A DNA stretch of 64,000 nucleotides from Candidatus Bathyarchaeota archaeon (lineage in GTDB: Archaea; Thermoproteota; Bathyarchaeia; Bathyarchaeales; Bathycorpusculaceae): assembly GCA_023488905.1 (NCBI GenBank), contig JAMDCQ010000017.1, positions 1 to 64,000 of the forward strand. Direction: 5' to 3'. The translations under genes and the position numbers were made by a program. Shown one piece after another: positions 40,936-51,429 of the stretch (its first letter is position 1; each line of letters begins with the position of its first letter). The notes under the pieces are model-generated. The model made no database searches. It was given only the letters and a program-made list of their open reading frames with translations, and had not been told where the DNA came from.

Positions 40936-41577
40936 GTGCTAACCAAACTTAAACAGCAAATCCAACAGATGCTAACCACCGAAGCAAAAATAGCCCACAA
41001 ACTACACCTAACACCCAACCGCATCAGCATGTTCGGCTTCATACTTGCCATAGCCTCCGCGGCCTGCTACGCCTTAACCACCCCTTCAGCAGCATGGCTT
41101 TTGCTGTTGGCAGTGTTCTTCTTTTTAGCGTCAGGATTCTGCGACGCCATGGACGGCATAGTCGCCCGAACCTACAAGCAAACCACAGCTTTCGGCGGCT
41201 TCTTTGATTCAGTGCTGGATCGCTTTGCCGACGCAGCCTCCTATGCGGGCATCATCATTGCGGGGTTGTGTAGTCCAGCTTTCGGGTACCTCTGGGGCAC
41301 CGTCGTGGCTTTGGTGGCGTTGATAGCGTCTATGCTGGTTAGTTATACGCGGGCTCGTGCAGAAGTGATTGGGGTAAAAATGGAGTCAGTAGGCATCGCG
41401 GAGCGGGCGGAGCGTATGCTTATTTTGGCGGCGGTAAGCATAATGGGGTTTTTCTGGTTACCTATACTTGGTTACGGAGTAGCTCTAATAGCGGTATTGT
41501 CAATTGTAACCGTTTTACAAAGAGTGTGGCATGTTTATAGGGAATTAAAGAAAAAAGCGGGCAATATAGCCGCTTAG
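40936..41577 (+). CDS. CDP-alcohol phosphatidyltransferase (archaeal phospholipid synthase)
   Basis: DAMDGIVARTYKQTTAFGGFFDSVLDRFADA. Confidence 0.9.
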   Translation: MLTKLKQQIQQMLTTEAKIAHKLHLTPNRISMFGFILAIASAACYALTTPSAAWLLLLAVFFFLASGFCDAMDGIVARTYKQTTAFGGFFDSVLDRFADAASYAGIIIAGLCSPAFGYLWGTVVALVALIASMLVSYTRARAEVIGVKMESVGIAERAERMLILAAVSIMGFFWLPILGYGVALIAVLSIVTVLQRVWHVYRELKKKAGNIAA

Positions 41578-41867
41578 TATCTTCTTTTATAACCTTTAGA
41601 GCGCCTTTCGTTTTCAGCTCTTACGTGGACAATTCCACGGTGAACTGCGCATGAAATACAGTAATACTTTGTGTCCACCCAAGATGCTAAGAATGTACCG
41701 CTTTGTCGAAGTTCCTTGGCTAATTGTGGCTCGACAAAAGATACTCGACGTGTGGACCGCTTTGCTTTGTCACGTGGCACCGACGCACCGCAATTTGCAC
41801 ATTGAACTAAGGTGCTACTTCCTTTGCTTCCTTTTGCTCTTCCTCGGCTTTTTCGCTTGACGGGCAT
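41574..41867 (-). CDS. rps26e: 30S ribosomal protein S26e
   Basis: VQCANCGASVPRDKAKR...YYCISCAVHRGIVHVRAENERRSKG. Confidence 0.93.
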   Translation of the reverse strand: MPVKRKSRGRAKGSKGSSTLVQCANCGASVPRDKAKRSTRRVSFVEPQLAKELRQSGTFLASWVDTKYYCISCAVHRGIVHVRAENERRSKGYKRRY

Positions 41868-41916
41868 TATTTGACCTTCTTTATTTCCTATTGTTCCAAT
41901 TATTAAGTTAACTATC

Positions 41917-42807
41917 TTATATATCTGCTCTTAACTTTATCAAAGATGCGATGTTAGCTTTCGACGTTATCTGCGGGATAATTTTTCCATCCGTCGAAGT
42001 CAGCAAAGTCGTCACCCCTGGACCATGCCCCGCAGCAAAGCAGTTGGTATGAACCACCACCCCGACCGAGATGGCGCCTTGCCGGTAAATTCTGCCAAAC
42101 GAATGGTCCGCATCGATAATCGCCACCAAATCGCCCAGTTTAAGGCTGCTAAGTCCATACTGCTCGATTATGCCTTGGTCAAAGAATTGAATGTCGTAGT
42201 CACCGGAATTCACCTGGTTTGCTCCTAAACCTGAACCCATGATGGCGGCTGGCACGATGTGGGTAACGTTCACCGCGAGTTTGTCGCCGCTGGGCACAGG
42301 AGTCCATGCCTCAAGCAACGAGGGATCCATATTGAAGAGTTTGATGTCTGGGTAATCTAGTAGCTTCAAGCCTGCACCATACGCTTTAACGAGGATTTTG
42401 TCTCCAAGCATCAACTTCTCTAAAACGCTACTTGGAAAATCTACCAAAACATGCTCGATCCCACCATGCTTCCCCGTCACCACGCCAACAGCGCCTTTAG
42501 CGTCCCCCGAAGCCACAACAGCTTGGTTTCCCACACATGAAAGCACATTAAACGCGGTGTTCGCCGCAGCTCCCGCGCGGGCGTCGTTTTCCTTGTTTTC
42601 TACGCTGACGCCGGGTTCCACGTGGTCTGCTTCCCAGCCACATGCAGAGTCACCGACACGCAAGTTGTAGGTTATGCCGCCGACTCCGGGAAGTACCTGC
42701 GCTTTGCCCGTTGCTGACACGTTGTAGACGTTGCGGATGATGGGGCTGGCGATTTCACCCATAACGGACAGTTTTATGAGTTTTTCCACGTTAGTTTTCA
42801 ACATCAA
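41917..42807 (-). CDS. DUF4438-like protein
   Basis: PGVGGITYNLRVGDSACGWEADHVEPGVSVENKENDARAGAAANTAFNVLSCVGNQA. Confidence 0.75.
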   Translation of the reverse strand: MMLKTNVEKLIKLSVMGEIASPIIRNVYNVSATGKAQVLPGVGGITYNLRVGDSACGWEADHVEPGVSVENKENDARAGAAANTAFNVLSCVGNQAVVASGDAKGAVGVVTGKHGGIEHVLVDFPSSVLEKLMLGDKILVKAYGAGLKLLDYPDIKLFNMDPSLLEAWTPVPSGDKLAVNVTHIVPAAIMGSGLGANQVNSGDYDIQFFDQGIIEQYGLSSLKLGDLVAIIDADHSFGRIYRQGAISVGVVVHTNCFAAGHGPGVTTLLTSTDGKIIPQITSKANIASLIKLRADI

Positions 42808-42956
42808 GCGTTCCTCAGAGGGTTATGTGCAGTATTCATGGAGAAGCTAATAAACTTGCACAGTTGCACTTTTGATGTTAAGTAACTCTTAAATTATGCG
42901 CGCCTTTTATGTCTGGATTAGAAGCTAAGCCTATCTAAACTGTTGAGGCGACCTTT

Positions 42957-43535
42957 ATGTCTGAAATTGGATTAAGAACAAAAATGCTCGTAAGAGACGT
43001 TATGAGTAGCCCGGTTGTAACCATAGACGAGAATGAAACCGCCAACAGGGCAGCCGCAAACATGGATATGAAGGATTTAGGCGCCGTCATCGTGCAGAAT
43101 AAAGCTGGAAAATCCATAGGCATCATAACTGAACGCGACATAGTGAAACGTGTGGTAGCTAAAAACCTCAAACCCGACACGGTGAAAGCTAAAGAAATCA
43201 TGACCACCCCGCTTGTAACTATCGAGCCCGAGGCATCCATCACAGACGCCGCCAGACGCATGACGCGACTAGACATTAGAAGGCTTGGCGTAATCTACAA
43301 AGGCAACCTCGCAGGCATCATATCCAGCAAGGATGTATTGGGTGTCATGCCGGAGTTGCTTGAGATTTATCAGGAACGCTCAAGAATCGAAGGCGAAAAC
43401 GCAGAGGAAGAAACCGAGGAGGCACCACTGTCAGGCTACTGCGACCGATGCAACGCTTACTCTGAGAGCCTCAAAGAACGCAACGGTCAAAACATCTGCG
43501 ACGAATGCCGCATCGAACTCGAACAAGAAAAATAA
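42957..43535 (+). CDS. CBS-domain protein with C-terminal zinc ribbon
   Basis: Two CBS motifs, CDRCNAYSE...CDECRIE. Confidence 0.88.
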   Translation: MSEIGLRTKMLVRDVMSSPVVTIDENETANRAAANMDMKDLGAVIVQNKAGKSIGIITERDIVKRVVAKNLKPDTVKAKEIMTTPLVTIEPEASITDAARRMTRLDIRRLGVIYKGNLAGIISSKDVLGVMPELLEIYQERSRIEGENAEEETEEAPLSGYCDRCNAYSESLKERNGQNICDECRIELEQEK

Positions 43536-43600
43536 ACCCACCCTTCTTTAGGTGAATAAACTTATTTTAACTAGAGCACCCGCTAATTCTATGACCCAAA

Positions 43601-44944
43601 TTGATCGTTGATTCTGTCCTCACCAACGCCAAAGCCTACCTCAAAGGGCAAATAGTTGACTGCAGCATCGCCATAGAAGAAGGCAAAATCCACAAAATCG
43701 GCAAAGAAACCCAGATGCCCCAAGCCGACGAAAAAACGGATTTGCACAATCTGCTAGTGTTGCCTGGGTTGATTGATGAGCATGTGCATCTTCGCGACGA
43801 GGGCAGAGCATACAAAGAAGATTTCGCCTCGGGAACGGCGGCTGCGGCGGCCGGCGGATTCACCACCGTCTTAGACATGCCCAACAACGACCCCGTTACC
43901 ATGAGTGCCGAGCGCCTGAGAAATCGCATGCAACTCGCACAGCGCAGGCTACTCGTTAACGTCGGATTCTATTCCGAGTTCCCCAAAACGCTCCCAGAAA
44001 TCAAAGAAATCGTCTCGGAGGGCGCAGTCGGGTTCAAACTTTTCATGGGCAACCAAACGGGCGGAGTAAACGTAGACGACGACTTAGCCCTAAAAGAAGC
44101 CCTCAAAGCGGCTGCCGAGCAAAAGGTACCCGTCGCCGTCCACGCCGAAGACCGCGCCATGCTGGGAGCTAATGAGGAGAAGCTCAAGAAAGCCCAAAAA
44201 ACCGCTCCAGCCGACTACCTACGAGCCCACACAGAAGCAGTTGAATTGAAAGCGGTTCAGCGCGTCCTCAAACTTGTTGAGGGCATGGGTGTGCGGTTGC
44301 ATTTCTGCCACATCTCCACCAAAGACGGGCTGGCAGCGATTGCGGAAGCAAAAAAAACACAAACCGTCACCTGCGAGGTCACCCCTAATCATCTGATGCT
44401 GTCAAGTGAGGAGTTACAAAGGTATGGGTCGCTGGTGATTATGGCGCCTCCGTTGCGTGACCGACTCCAAGTCGATGCGCTCTGGCGCAGCTTGGAAGAC
44501 GGCTCTGTGGACACGTTAGGCTCAGACCACGCGCCCCACACGTTGGAAGAGAAAATGGCGAGTAGCGTCTGGGATGTTAAAGCAGGTATCCCAGGGTTGG
44601 AGGTTACTTTACCGCTTATGCTTACGATGGTGAGGAAGAGGCGCTTATCTCTAAACCAAGTTGTTTCTCTGCTTGCGGAAAAACCAGCCCAAATTTACGG
44701 CTTAACCGGTCGAGGCAGCATAGAAGCAGACAAAACCGCAGACATAACCATCATTGACTACAACCAACAATTCATAATCGAAGCAGTCAAATTCAAAACC
44801 AAAGCCAAATTCTCTCCCTACAACGGCTGGGAAGTCAACGGCAAAGTCGCCAAAACCATCGTCAACGGCACAGTGGTCTTCGACGATGGCGAAATCATCG
44901 CTAAAGGCGGGGTTGGCGGAATCGTGCGGGGAGGCACCAAGTGA
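43601..44944 (+). CDS. pyrC: Dihydroorotase
   Basis: LVLPGLIDEHVHLRDEG, GGFTTVLDMPN, LGSDHAPHTLEEK. Confidence 0.94.
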   Translation: MIVDSVLTNAKAYLKGQIVDCSIAIEEGKIHKIGKETQMPQADEKTDLHNLLVLPGLIDEHVHLRDEGRAYKEDFASGTAAAAAGGFTTVLDMPNNDPVTMSAERLRNRMQLAQRRLLVNVGFYSEFPKTLPEIKEIVSEGAVGFKLFMGNQTGGVNVDDDLALKEALKAAAEQKVPVAVHAEDRAMLGANEEKLKKAQKTAPADYLRAHTEAVELKAVQRVLKLVEGMGVRLHFCHISTKDGLAAIAEAKKTQTVTCEVTPNHLMLSSEELQRYGSLVIMAPPLRDRLQVDALWRSLEDGSVDTLGSDHAPHTLEEKMASSVWDVKAGIPGLEVTLPLMLTMVRKRRLSLNQVVSLLAEKPAQIYGLTGRGSIEADKTADITIIDYNQQFIIEAVKFKTKAKFSPYNGWEVNGKVAKTIVNGTVVFDDGEIIAKGGVGGIVRGGTK

Positions 44945-45480
44945 AGTTCCTCGCAGATGGTATGCTTGGGAAACTTGCTCGTTGGCTACGGATGCTTGGA
45001 CAAGACGTCACCTACGCCACACAATTAGGCGATAACGACCTATTGGGGTTGGCTAAGGCGGAGGGCAGGGTGTTGTTGACGAAGGATTTGGAGCTCTACA
45101 AACGCGCCATCAAACGGGGCGCTGAGGCGTTTTATGTTGAGGGTGAGGTGGAGACGGAGGGGCTGGCGAAGGTTGCCAAACGGTACGGCGTCGAGCTGGT
45201 GGTGGACATGGATAAGGCAAACTGTCCAATCTGCAACACACCACTAAAGGCTACCAGAAAAGAGCAACTCAGAGACAAATTGGAAGCCAACACATATCTG
45301 CACTACGACAGGTTCTGGCACTGCCCCAACTGCGGGCAAGTCTACTGGCAGGGCGCACACTGGAAACAAATCACAAAAACTCTGGCAGAGGCACAAAGTA
45401 GGCTGAAAACAGAAACGTTCGGTGCCCTGAAAGGTGTAGGCCGATTCACTGCCGAAGATGAACTAAAGGCTCATGACTAA
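44941..45480 (+). CDS. Mut7-C RNase-domain protein with fused VapB-like C-terminal tail
   Basis: KFLADGMLGKLARWLRMLGQDVTYATQLGDNDLL; Zn ribbon CPICNTPL...CPNCGQVYWQG; tail FGALKGVGRFTAEDELKAHD. Confidence 0.88.
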   Translation: MKFLADGMLGKLARWLRMLGQDVTYATQLGDNDLLGLAKAEGRVLLTKDLELYKRAIKRGAEAFYVEGEVETEGLAKVAKRYGVELVVDMDKANCPICNTPLKATRKEQLRDKLEANTYLHYDRFWHCPNCGQVYWQGAHWKQITKTLAEAQSRLKTETFGALKGVGRFTAEDELKAHD

Positions 45481-45502
45481 ACATGTCAGTTATGCAGAGT
45501 TT

Positions 45503-45898
45503 CTAGCGAGAACACCAAACGGTCTTGAGGTTCTCAATATTCTTGAAGTGAGCATCGTCAGTGAATAGAGAACAGCCTTCGATCAGGGATGTTGCTGCAA
45601 TTACACTGTCAGCCATCGGCATCGGATGATTGTTTCTTAATTCGGCACTTTTTGTGGCAATTTGATAATCAACATCGATAACTTGGAAGTCTCGACGAAT
45701 AATACTGCTCCTTAATGTTGCAACCACTTTACCTTCTTTTTTAATCACTATTCGGTATATCTCATGGATTGTTAACGAGGAAACCAACCGTTCATTCATT
45801 AACTTGAACTCTTCTCTGAGTTTTTTTGCCAATTGCGAGTCAGAGGTGTAAAAAGATTCGACAAAGAAACGTGTGTCATAGAGACGACTATTCGGCAT
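45503..45898 (-). CDS. vapC: PIN-domain VapC-like toxin
   Basis: YDTRFFVESFY...PMPMADSVIAATSLIEGCSLFTDDAHF. Confidence 0.85.
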   Translation of the reverse strand: MPNSRLYDTRFFVESFYTSDSQLAKKLREEFKLMNERLVSSLTIHEIYRIVIKKEGKVVATLRSSIIRRDFQVIDVDYQIATKSAELRNNHPMPMADSVIAATSLIEGCSLFTDDAHFKNIENLKTVWCSR

Positions 45899-46133
45899 CT
45901 TCTGCCCTCATTTCATCCAGCATCTTCTTTACTTCTTCAACAGTGGCTTTCCCTACACCGCTCCCTATCAAATCCAAAAAACTCGGTTGTTTTTTTATGA
46001 CTATCTTGCCGTCTTCTTCAACTATCTGAACTTTGGAGCTTTCGGTTATTTTGAATTTTCTTCTCAGCTTAACGGGTATGGTTACTTGACCTTTCCTTGT
46101 AACTACTACTTCTTCCAAAGTCAATACTTCCAT
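45888..46133 (-). CDS. vapB: AbrB-type VapB antitoxin
   Basis: VVVTRKGQVTIPVKLRRKFKITESSKVQIVEEDGKIVIKK; overlaps the PIN gene. Confidence 0.88.
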   Translation of the reverse strand: MEVLTLEEVVVTRKGQVTIPVKLRRKFKITESSKVQIVEEDGKIVIKKQPSFLDLIGSGVGKATVEEVKKMLDEMRAEDAE

Positions 46134-46323
46134 TAAGTTGAACTTCGTAAAAGTACTACTTAAACGTAGCGTAATACTTTCTCAAGCCTGAAGATACCAA
46201 CGATAAAAGGTTGCGGGAAAAGCGCCTTTTCAGGGAGGAAACTGTTTCGCAAATCTGTTTCATCTCTGTTTCAGTCAACATCCAAACCACCCGCAGCCCA
46301 TAGTATAGGTTGAGGTGAAAAGA

Positions 46324-46683
46324 ATGAACACAAAAATTGTCCTCGCAATAGCCGCAATCGCATTAGTCGCCGCGGCATTAGTAGGTGTAACTGCTGCCCA
46401 ATTCGCAACCAACCAAACACCAACCACCACAATCAACCCAAACAGTCAAGTGCCACCCTGCGCCGCAGCAAACAACGGAATAATACCGCCCTACTGCGTT
46501 AACGCCACAACAGGTGAACCATACTGCTACAACAACGGTACATATGCGGGTTACTGCCAAAGTGGTCAGGGCTGCTACGGTTACGGAGCCCAAGCACAAA
46601 ACCAGAACCAATACCAGTACGGATCTGGATGCGGTGGCGGCATGATGGGTAGAAGCGGCTATGGCATAGGACGCTGCCGATAA
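46324..46683 (+). CDS. Small secreted Cys/Gly/Gln-rich protein
   Basis: MNTKIVLAIAAIALVAAALVGVTAAQF signal, then low-complexity tail. Confidence 0.6.
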   Translation: MNTKIVLAIAAIALVAAALVGVTAAQFATNQTPTTTINPNSQVPPCAAANNGIIPPYCVNATTGEPYCYNNGTYAGYCQSGQGCYGYGAQAQNQNQYQYGSGCGGGMMGRSGYGIGRCR

Positions 46684-46740
46684 ACCCACACAATTCTTTT
46701 CTGCTTTTTTCCTATTTTTAATTACGGCTAACTTTTTTCT

Positions 46741-46835
46741 TTATATAAGGGAGGGGAGGTCCACAGAGAGAGGTCGCGTGGTTTTCTTCTGTTGCGGATA
46801 CGGAATTGTATGCGCCTTTAAATAAGGGGGTCTAG
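46741..46835 (+). repeat. Repeat family A, copy 2
   Basis: TATATAAGGGAGGGGAGGT...GCGGATACGGAATTGTATGCGCCTTTAAATAAGGGGGTCTAG. Confidence 0.7.
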
Positions 46836-46985
46836 TAAGCACAGAGCGGCTGATTAACGCAGATAACCGGCAGTTTGCATTTGCACGTCCATGTTTTTGG
46901 CAATTTCGGGACAAATTTATTAACCAAAACCGCAGTGATATGCTAATATAACCCAGTAAAGTATGCATGAGCGAGGAAGAGGTAA

Positions 46986-47741
46986 ATGTTCAAGCTTAAA
47001 GTGTCTGACGCTAAACTCCTAAGAGACATGGCAACTGCCATCTCGATTCTTGTTGATGAAGCCACATTTAAAATTGAGTCCGACGGCTTAAAACTCCGAG
47101 CCATGGATCCATCACGCGTTGCCATGATTGACTTCGAATGGCCCAAAAGCGTCTTCCAAGAATACGAGGCAACTGAACCCACAAAAATCTGCCTCAACAT
47201 AAGCGAACTCCTCAAACTACTCAAACGAGCAGGCAAAGACGAATCCGTCGAACTTGGCCTCGACGACAAAACTGGCAAGCTGCTCGTCACCATAATGGGC
47301 AAGTACGCCAGAAAATTCACCATGAGTATGCTTGAACCCAGCGAAGAAGAAGTGCCGACACCAAAAATCAGCTTCAACGTCAAGGCTAAAACCACAACTT
47401 CTGGCTTAAGCCAAGCTATCGAAGACGCACAGCTCGTCAGCGATCACGTCAAAATAGAAGCTGAAACAGACAAAATAACGCTAAGCGCGACAGGCGACAT
47501 TATGGGTGCAACCATAACCATCCAGAAAGGCACCGATGCACTCCTCGACCTTGAAGTCAAAGAGAACGCGAAAGCCACCTTCAGCCTCAGCTACCTCAGC
47601 GAAATCATCAAAGCCGCCGCCGCAAGCAGCGAAATAGCCACATTAGAGTTCTCCACTGACATGCCAGTAAAAATCGACTTCCAGCAGGCAAAAGAGGGAA
47701 AACTAACCTTCTTCTTGGCGCCCAGAATCGAAACCGAATAG
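46986..47741 (+). CDS. pcn: DNA polymerase sliding clamp PCNA
   Basis: DGLKLRAMDPSRVAMIDFEWPKSVFQEYE; C-terminal LTFFLAPRIE. Confidence 0.96.
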   Translation: MFKLKVSDAKLLRDMATAISILVDEATFKIESDGLKLRAMDPSRVAMIDFEWPKSVFQEYEATEPTKICLNISELLKLLKRAGKDESVELGLDDKTGKLLVTIMGKYARKFTMSMLEPSEEEVPTPKISFNVKAKTTTSGLSQAIEDAQLVSDHVKIEAETDKITLSATGDIMGATITIQKGTDALLDLEVKENAKATFSLSYLSEIIKAAAASSEIATLEFSTDMPVKIDFQQAKEGKLTFFLAPRIETE

Positions 47742-47754
47742 GCGCGCAGTCAAA

Positions 47755-48783
47755 ATGGAATTGGCTGTAATTTCCATTGAGGATTACGCCAAATACCCCT
47801 TTCTAAAAGGTGCATCCACACAAATCAAAGAACTAGACTTAACCATTCAGAATTTGGTTGAGGACCGTTTTGTTCTGGAACGCGCCCAAAAACGGGTGGA
47901 GTGCGCCATCCTTGACCTCACAATAGGACAGATGGATGTAGACAGGCGAAAAGAAATCTCTTCTTTTGCAGCCTCACTCATTTTAGTCATCGGCACCAAG
48001 AAGCCTTGGATAAAAAAGCGGTACGCTTTGGCGGTGGCAAAAACCGCATACAGCCACCTGCTTAGCCCCCAAACAACTAAAGCCAAAATCCAATCCATAG
48101 CAAAAGACTTCGACTGGGACATCAGCGAAGGAAAAGAAGCTTACAAAGACTTCAAAATTGGCTTCTCATTTTACCTCAAAAACGCCGCCCACATGCATGG
48201 CAACGAATGGAAACTCGTCAACCAAATCATCGACAAAGGCCTAGTTTACTTGAACAAAGACAAAGTAGCACGCCTACTCCAAGAAGAAATAAAAAACCGC
48301 GTAGAAAAACGCCTCGACGTTCCTGAACTAAAAAACCTCCCCGAAGACATCAACATAATCGCCTTCAAACTAAACGCGTTAGCGCAAGACATTATGGGTC
48401 AAGAAACTGAGGAAATGCCGAAAACCGTGGTTCAAGCTGCTTTTCCGCCCTGCATAAACGCTCTCTACGCCGAAGCCGCAGCAGCCCATCACCTCAGCCA
48501 CATCGGCCGCTTCACCCTCACCTCGTTCCTACTCAACATCGGCATGTCGCCCGAAGCAGTGAACGAGATGTATAAGACCTTCTCAGACTATAACGAACGT
48601 TTAACCCGCTACCAAATCGAGCATATCGCAGGTGAACGTGGCTCAGCAACCCAGTACAAACCTCCTCAGTGCTCCGTTTTGCAGACTCATGGTGTATGCA
48701 AGAACCGAGATGAGTTGTGCCGCCGCATTTACCATCCGTTGGGGTACTATTTGAGGAAGCAGAGGATGCAAAATTCAGGTTGA
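47755..48783 (+). CDS. priL: DNA primase large subunit
   Basis: FPPCINALYAEAAAAHHLSHIGRFTLTSFLLNIGMS; Fe-S Cys CSVLQTHGVCKNRDELC. Confidence 0.95.
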   Translation: MELAVISIEDYAKYPFLKGASTQIKELDLTIQNLVEDRFVLERAQKRVECAILDLTIGQMDVDRRKEISSFAASLILVIGTKKPWIKKRYALAVAKTAYSHLLSPQTTKAKIQSIAKDFDWDISEGKEAYKDFKIGFSFYLKNAAHMHGNEWKLVNQIIDKGLVYLNKDKVARLLQEEIKNRVEKRLDVPELKNLPEDINIIAFKLNALAQDIMGQETEEMPKTVVQAAFPPCINALYAEAAAAHHLSHIGRFTLTSFLLNIGMSPEAVNEMYKTFSDYNERLTRYQIEHIAGERGSATQYKPPQCSVLQTHGVCKNRDELCRRIYHPLGYYLRKQRMQNSG

Positions 48784-48825
48784 TTGCTCGGTTAAAGTTT
48801 ATTAATTTACATTTACTGCTATTGG

Positions 48826-49578
48826 TTGAGTAACTTTATGGTCTACACAATTGTTGGAAACGCTGCGAACTCGGAAATCGGTGTAATCCTGCCGACATAT
48901 GGAGAAGCCGACAACATATCTCGATTGATTGAGGACATCGAAAACCTACACCTAAACACGTCCATCCTTGTCATCGACGATTCCAGCCCCGACGGAACCG
49001 CTGAAATCGTTTTAGACAAGCAGAAGCAGCACCCCAACGTGGTTCTCTGTAGCCGACCCAAAAAGTCAGGGTTAGGCACAGCCATAACAGACGGCTTTAG
49101 ATATTACCTGTGCTCACCCAACCCGCCAAGATACGTTTTCACCATGGATGCAGACTATTCACACAACCCCCAAGACATCCCAAAACTTCTGGCAACAATG
49201 CGGGAATGCAACTGTGCAATAGTTATCGGCAGCCGCTACAGCAAAGGCGGTCAAATCCAAGGTTGGCCTTTATCGCGAAAGATAATCAGCAAAGCAGCCA
49301 ACACCATAGCCCAAACAGCATTAGGCTTAGAACTCAACGATTGTACAAGCGGTTTTCGCTGCTACTCTACAGAGTTTTTAAAAAAGGCACTTACTCATCT
49401 GCATAGTCACACTTACGAAATCCAGATAGAAACTGTTCGGCAGGCTGCTCTGAACGATTTTAGAGTCAAGGAAACTCCTATAGTGTTTGTAAACCGCAAG
49501 AAAGGCAAATCGAAGCTAACTTGGACAGAGATAAAAAGCTACATATCATATACAGTGAAAGCGGCCCTGACTTCTTAG
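48826..49578 (+). CDS. Polyprenol/dolichol phosphate mannosyltransferase-like glycosyltransferase
   Basis: GVILPTYGEADNISRLIEDIE, VIDDSSPDGTAEIV, FTMDADYSHNPQDIP. Confidence 0.92.
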   Translation: MSNFMVYTIVGNAANSEIGVILPTYGEADNISRLIEDIENLHLNTSILVIDDSSPDGTAEIVLDKQKQHPNVVLCSRPKKSGLGTAITDGFRYYLCSPNPPRYVFTMDADYSHNPQDIPKLLATMRECNCAIVIGSRYSKGGQIQGWPLSRKIISKAANTIAQTALGLELNDCTSGFRCYSTEFLKKALTHLHSHTYEIQIETVRQAALNDFRVKETPIVFVNRKKGKSKLTWTEIKSYISYTVKAALTS

Positions 49579-49644
49579 AGTTTTGTGCCAAGCAACCTTT
49601 TTGTAGGATTAAAATACAGGTTAGTTGTTCTTGGGTTAGATTGA

Positions 49645-51429
49645 ATGGTGCTTAAAATAATGAAGGTTGGAGCCGCCCGAATCTTCCTTTACGCCGCTCT
49701 GGTAGTTTTAGTTTTCAGTGTTGCGCTTACGGTTGCTAGCCTCTATCCTGTTGCCACAGGGCAAACCCAGTCGCTGACACGTATCGATGACTCCTTTATT
49801 CTAAGTGTCAATGAAACGCGAAGGCAGGGATTAGGTAATTTCCGCGGCGGTGAAAACGTAACCATACAAGTAGATTGCCCAGTAGCATTCAGTAAAAATT
49901 TCTCTATAGCGGTGTACAATGGTCTTAGGTACAACAACTCGTTGACTTCAGGTTTCATATACAATTTTACCGCTGGAGCTGACTACTATGAAGCCATCTT
50001 CCAAAACGCTTCTCAACGTGGGCTCATCAACTTCAAAGTGGTAGTGGAGCAACCCCAACTCTCATACCCCTTTTCAGGGTTAACTGCGCCCGCTAAGATT
50101 CTCTTCTTGGCCAGTATAGCTCTCGCAAGTCTCATCTTGCTAAAACTTGCCTTAATCAAACAAATCAAACACGAATTAAACCGTCCTATTCTGCCAAAAT
50201 TGAATAAAGCTTCTCGTCAGCGCTTATTGGCTTTAGTTGTCTTATCGCTGGTCTGTTGGCTTGCGCTTTTAGCGGTGAATTCTAATCCATACGCCAGTTT
50301 TGAGAACTGGTACACTGATCATCCAAGACATAGCTATACAGCAAGCCTCTTCTTTAAAGACAACTTCGCGGTTTTCAGTCAGCCACTAGGCGAACTCGCC
50401 AGCCAAGACGATTCGCCCTTCAAGTTTGTAACGTGGCCTGAGATGCCTCATCTTTACCCGCTTGGCAGTATCCTTCTGTTCATGCCTTTTGGGGTATTGC
50501 TTCAGAACGGTGTAGATGCAGTGCTGGTGTATAGGCTTGAGATAGCGTTGTTTCTGGTTGTTGCGCACATCTGCGTTTACTTCTTTTTGAGTCGCTTCTG
50601 GAAACAGGACCTGTTTAGTCCACCAAGCCTGCAGGGCTGGAAAGAAAAGCTGCAACAACTCTTTCAAAGGGGCAGCAGCTGGAAAGAAAAGAAAGTTGAA
50701 CTAAACTCGCAAGTAGAGTTTGTAATGAAACTCATCGGCGTCTATGTAATCTACACTTGCCTCATTGTTTTTGCGGCTGACGGCATGTTTGACTCCGTTG
50801 CTTTCATTTTCTCGCTTTTTGCGATAACCGCTCTTTTGGTTGAGCGCTACGACTCCTTCTTCCTACTCATAGCTGTCTCTGTATTCTTCAAGTACCAAAC
50901 TGCCATCTTCCTTATGCCCCTCATCTTATTCGCCATGATAAGGCTGTTTCAGAAAAGCGGATTTGGATTGTTAAGGAATAGGGCGTTTCTCGCGGGTGTT
51001 ATGTTTATGGTGGTTAGCGGGTTAACAGCAGTCATTAGTGCACCATACCTTGTCCAGACACGCCCTGAACTCGTCATGAACAGCATAAACGCTTTCATGC
51101 CTAACGCTCAAATTCCTTGGAGCCTGCAATCTTCCGCAGTGTTAATCACGCTTGCCGCCACTTTGATCTATGCCATATACATGCTCAACAAGAATCCCTT
51201 GTTATCTATGATTTCGCTTATTGTTTTGGTGCCTAGTTTCATGTTGCCGTTTTTTCAAAACTGGTATATCCCATTCATTTTTGTGTACATACTGATTCCC
51301 CAACGGAAAGGTGAGATAGCTGCAACCTTGATTTGGCTGCTCTTCATAATTGTCGTGCTATCTTTTGGTGCCTCCGCCTTTAATCCAATAGGCATCATTG
51401 AAAATTTGAGGCAAACTCTGAGAATTTAG
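49645..51429 (+). CDS. Multi-TM glycosyltransferase-like membrane protein
   Basis: Multiple TM segments with an N-terminal ectodomain. Confidence 0.55.
   Translation: MVLKIMKVGAARIFLYAALVVLVFSVALTVASLYPVATGQTQSLTRIDDSFILSVNETRRQGLGNFRGGENVTIQVDCPVAFSKNFSIAVYNGLRYNNSLTSGFIYNFTAGADYYEAIFQNASQRGLINFKVVVEQPQLSYPFSGLTAPAKILFLASIALASLILLKLALIKQIKHELNRPILPKLNKASRQRLLALVVLSLVCWLALLAVNSNPYASFENWYTDHPRHSYTASLFFKDNFAVFSQPLGELASQDDSPFKFVTWPEMPHLYPLGSILLFMPFGVLLQNGVDAVLVYRLEIALFLVVAHICVYFFLSRFWKQDLFSPPSLQGWKEKLQQLFQRGSSWKEKKVELNSQVEFVMKLIGVYVIYTCLIVFAADGMFDSVAFIFSLFAITALLVERYDSFFLLIAVSVFFKYQTAIFLMPLILFAMIRLFQKSGFGLLRNRAFLAGVMFMVVSGLTAVISAPYLVQTRPELVMNSINAFMPNAQIPWSLQSSAVLITLAATLIYAIYMLNKNPLLSMISLIVLVPSFMLPFFQNWYIPFIFVYILIPQRKGEIAATLIWLLFIIVVLSFGASAFNPIGIIENLRQTLRI

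Noticed and set aside
46378-46693. Minus-strand ORFs opposite the small secreted protein
   Set aside because: Antisense to a signal-peptide-bearing plus-strand ORF; no independent support.
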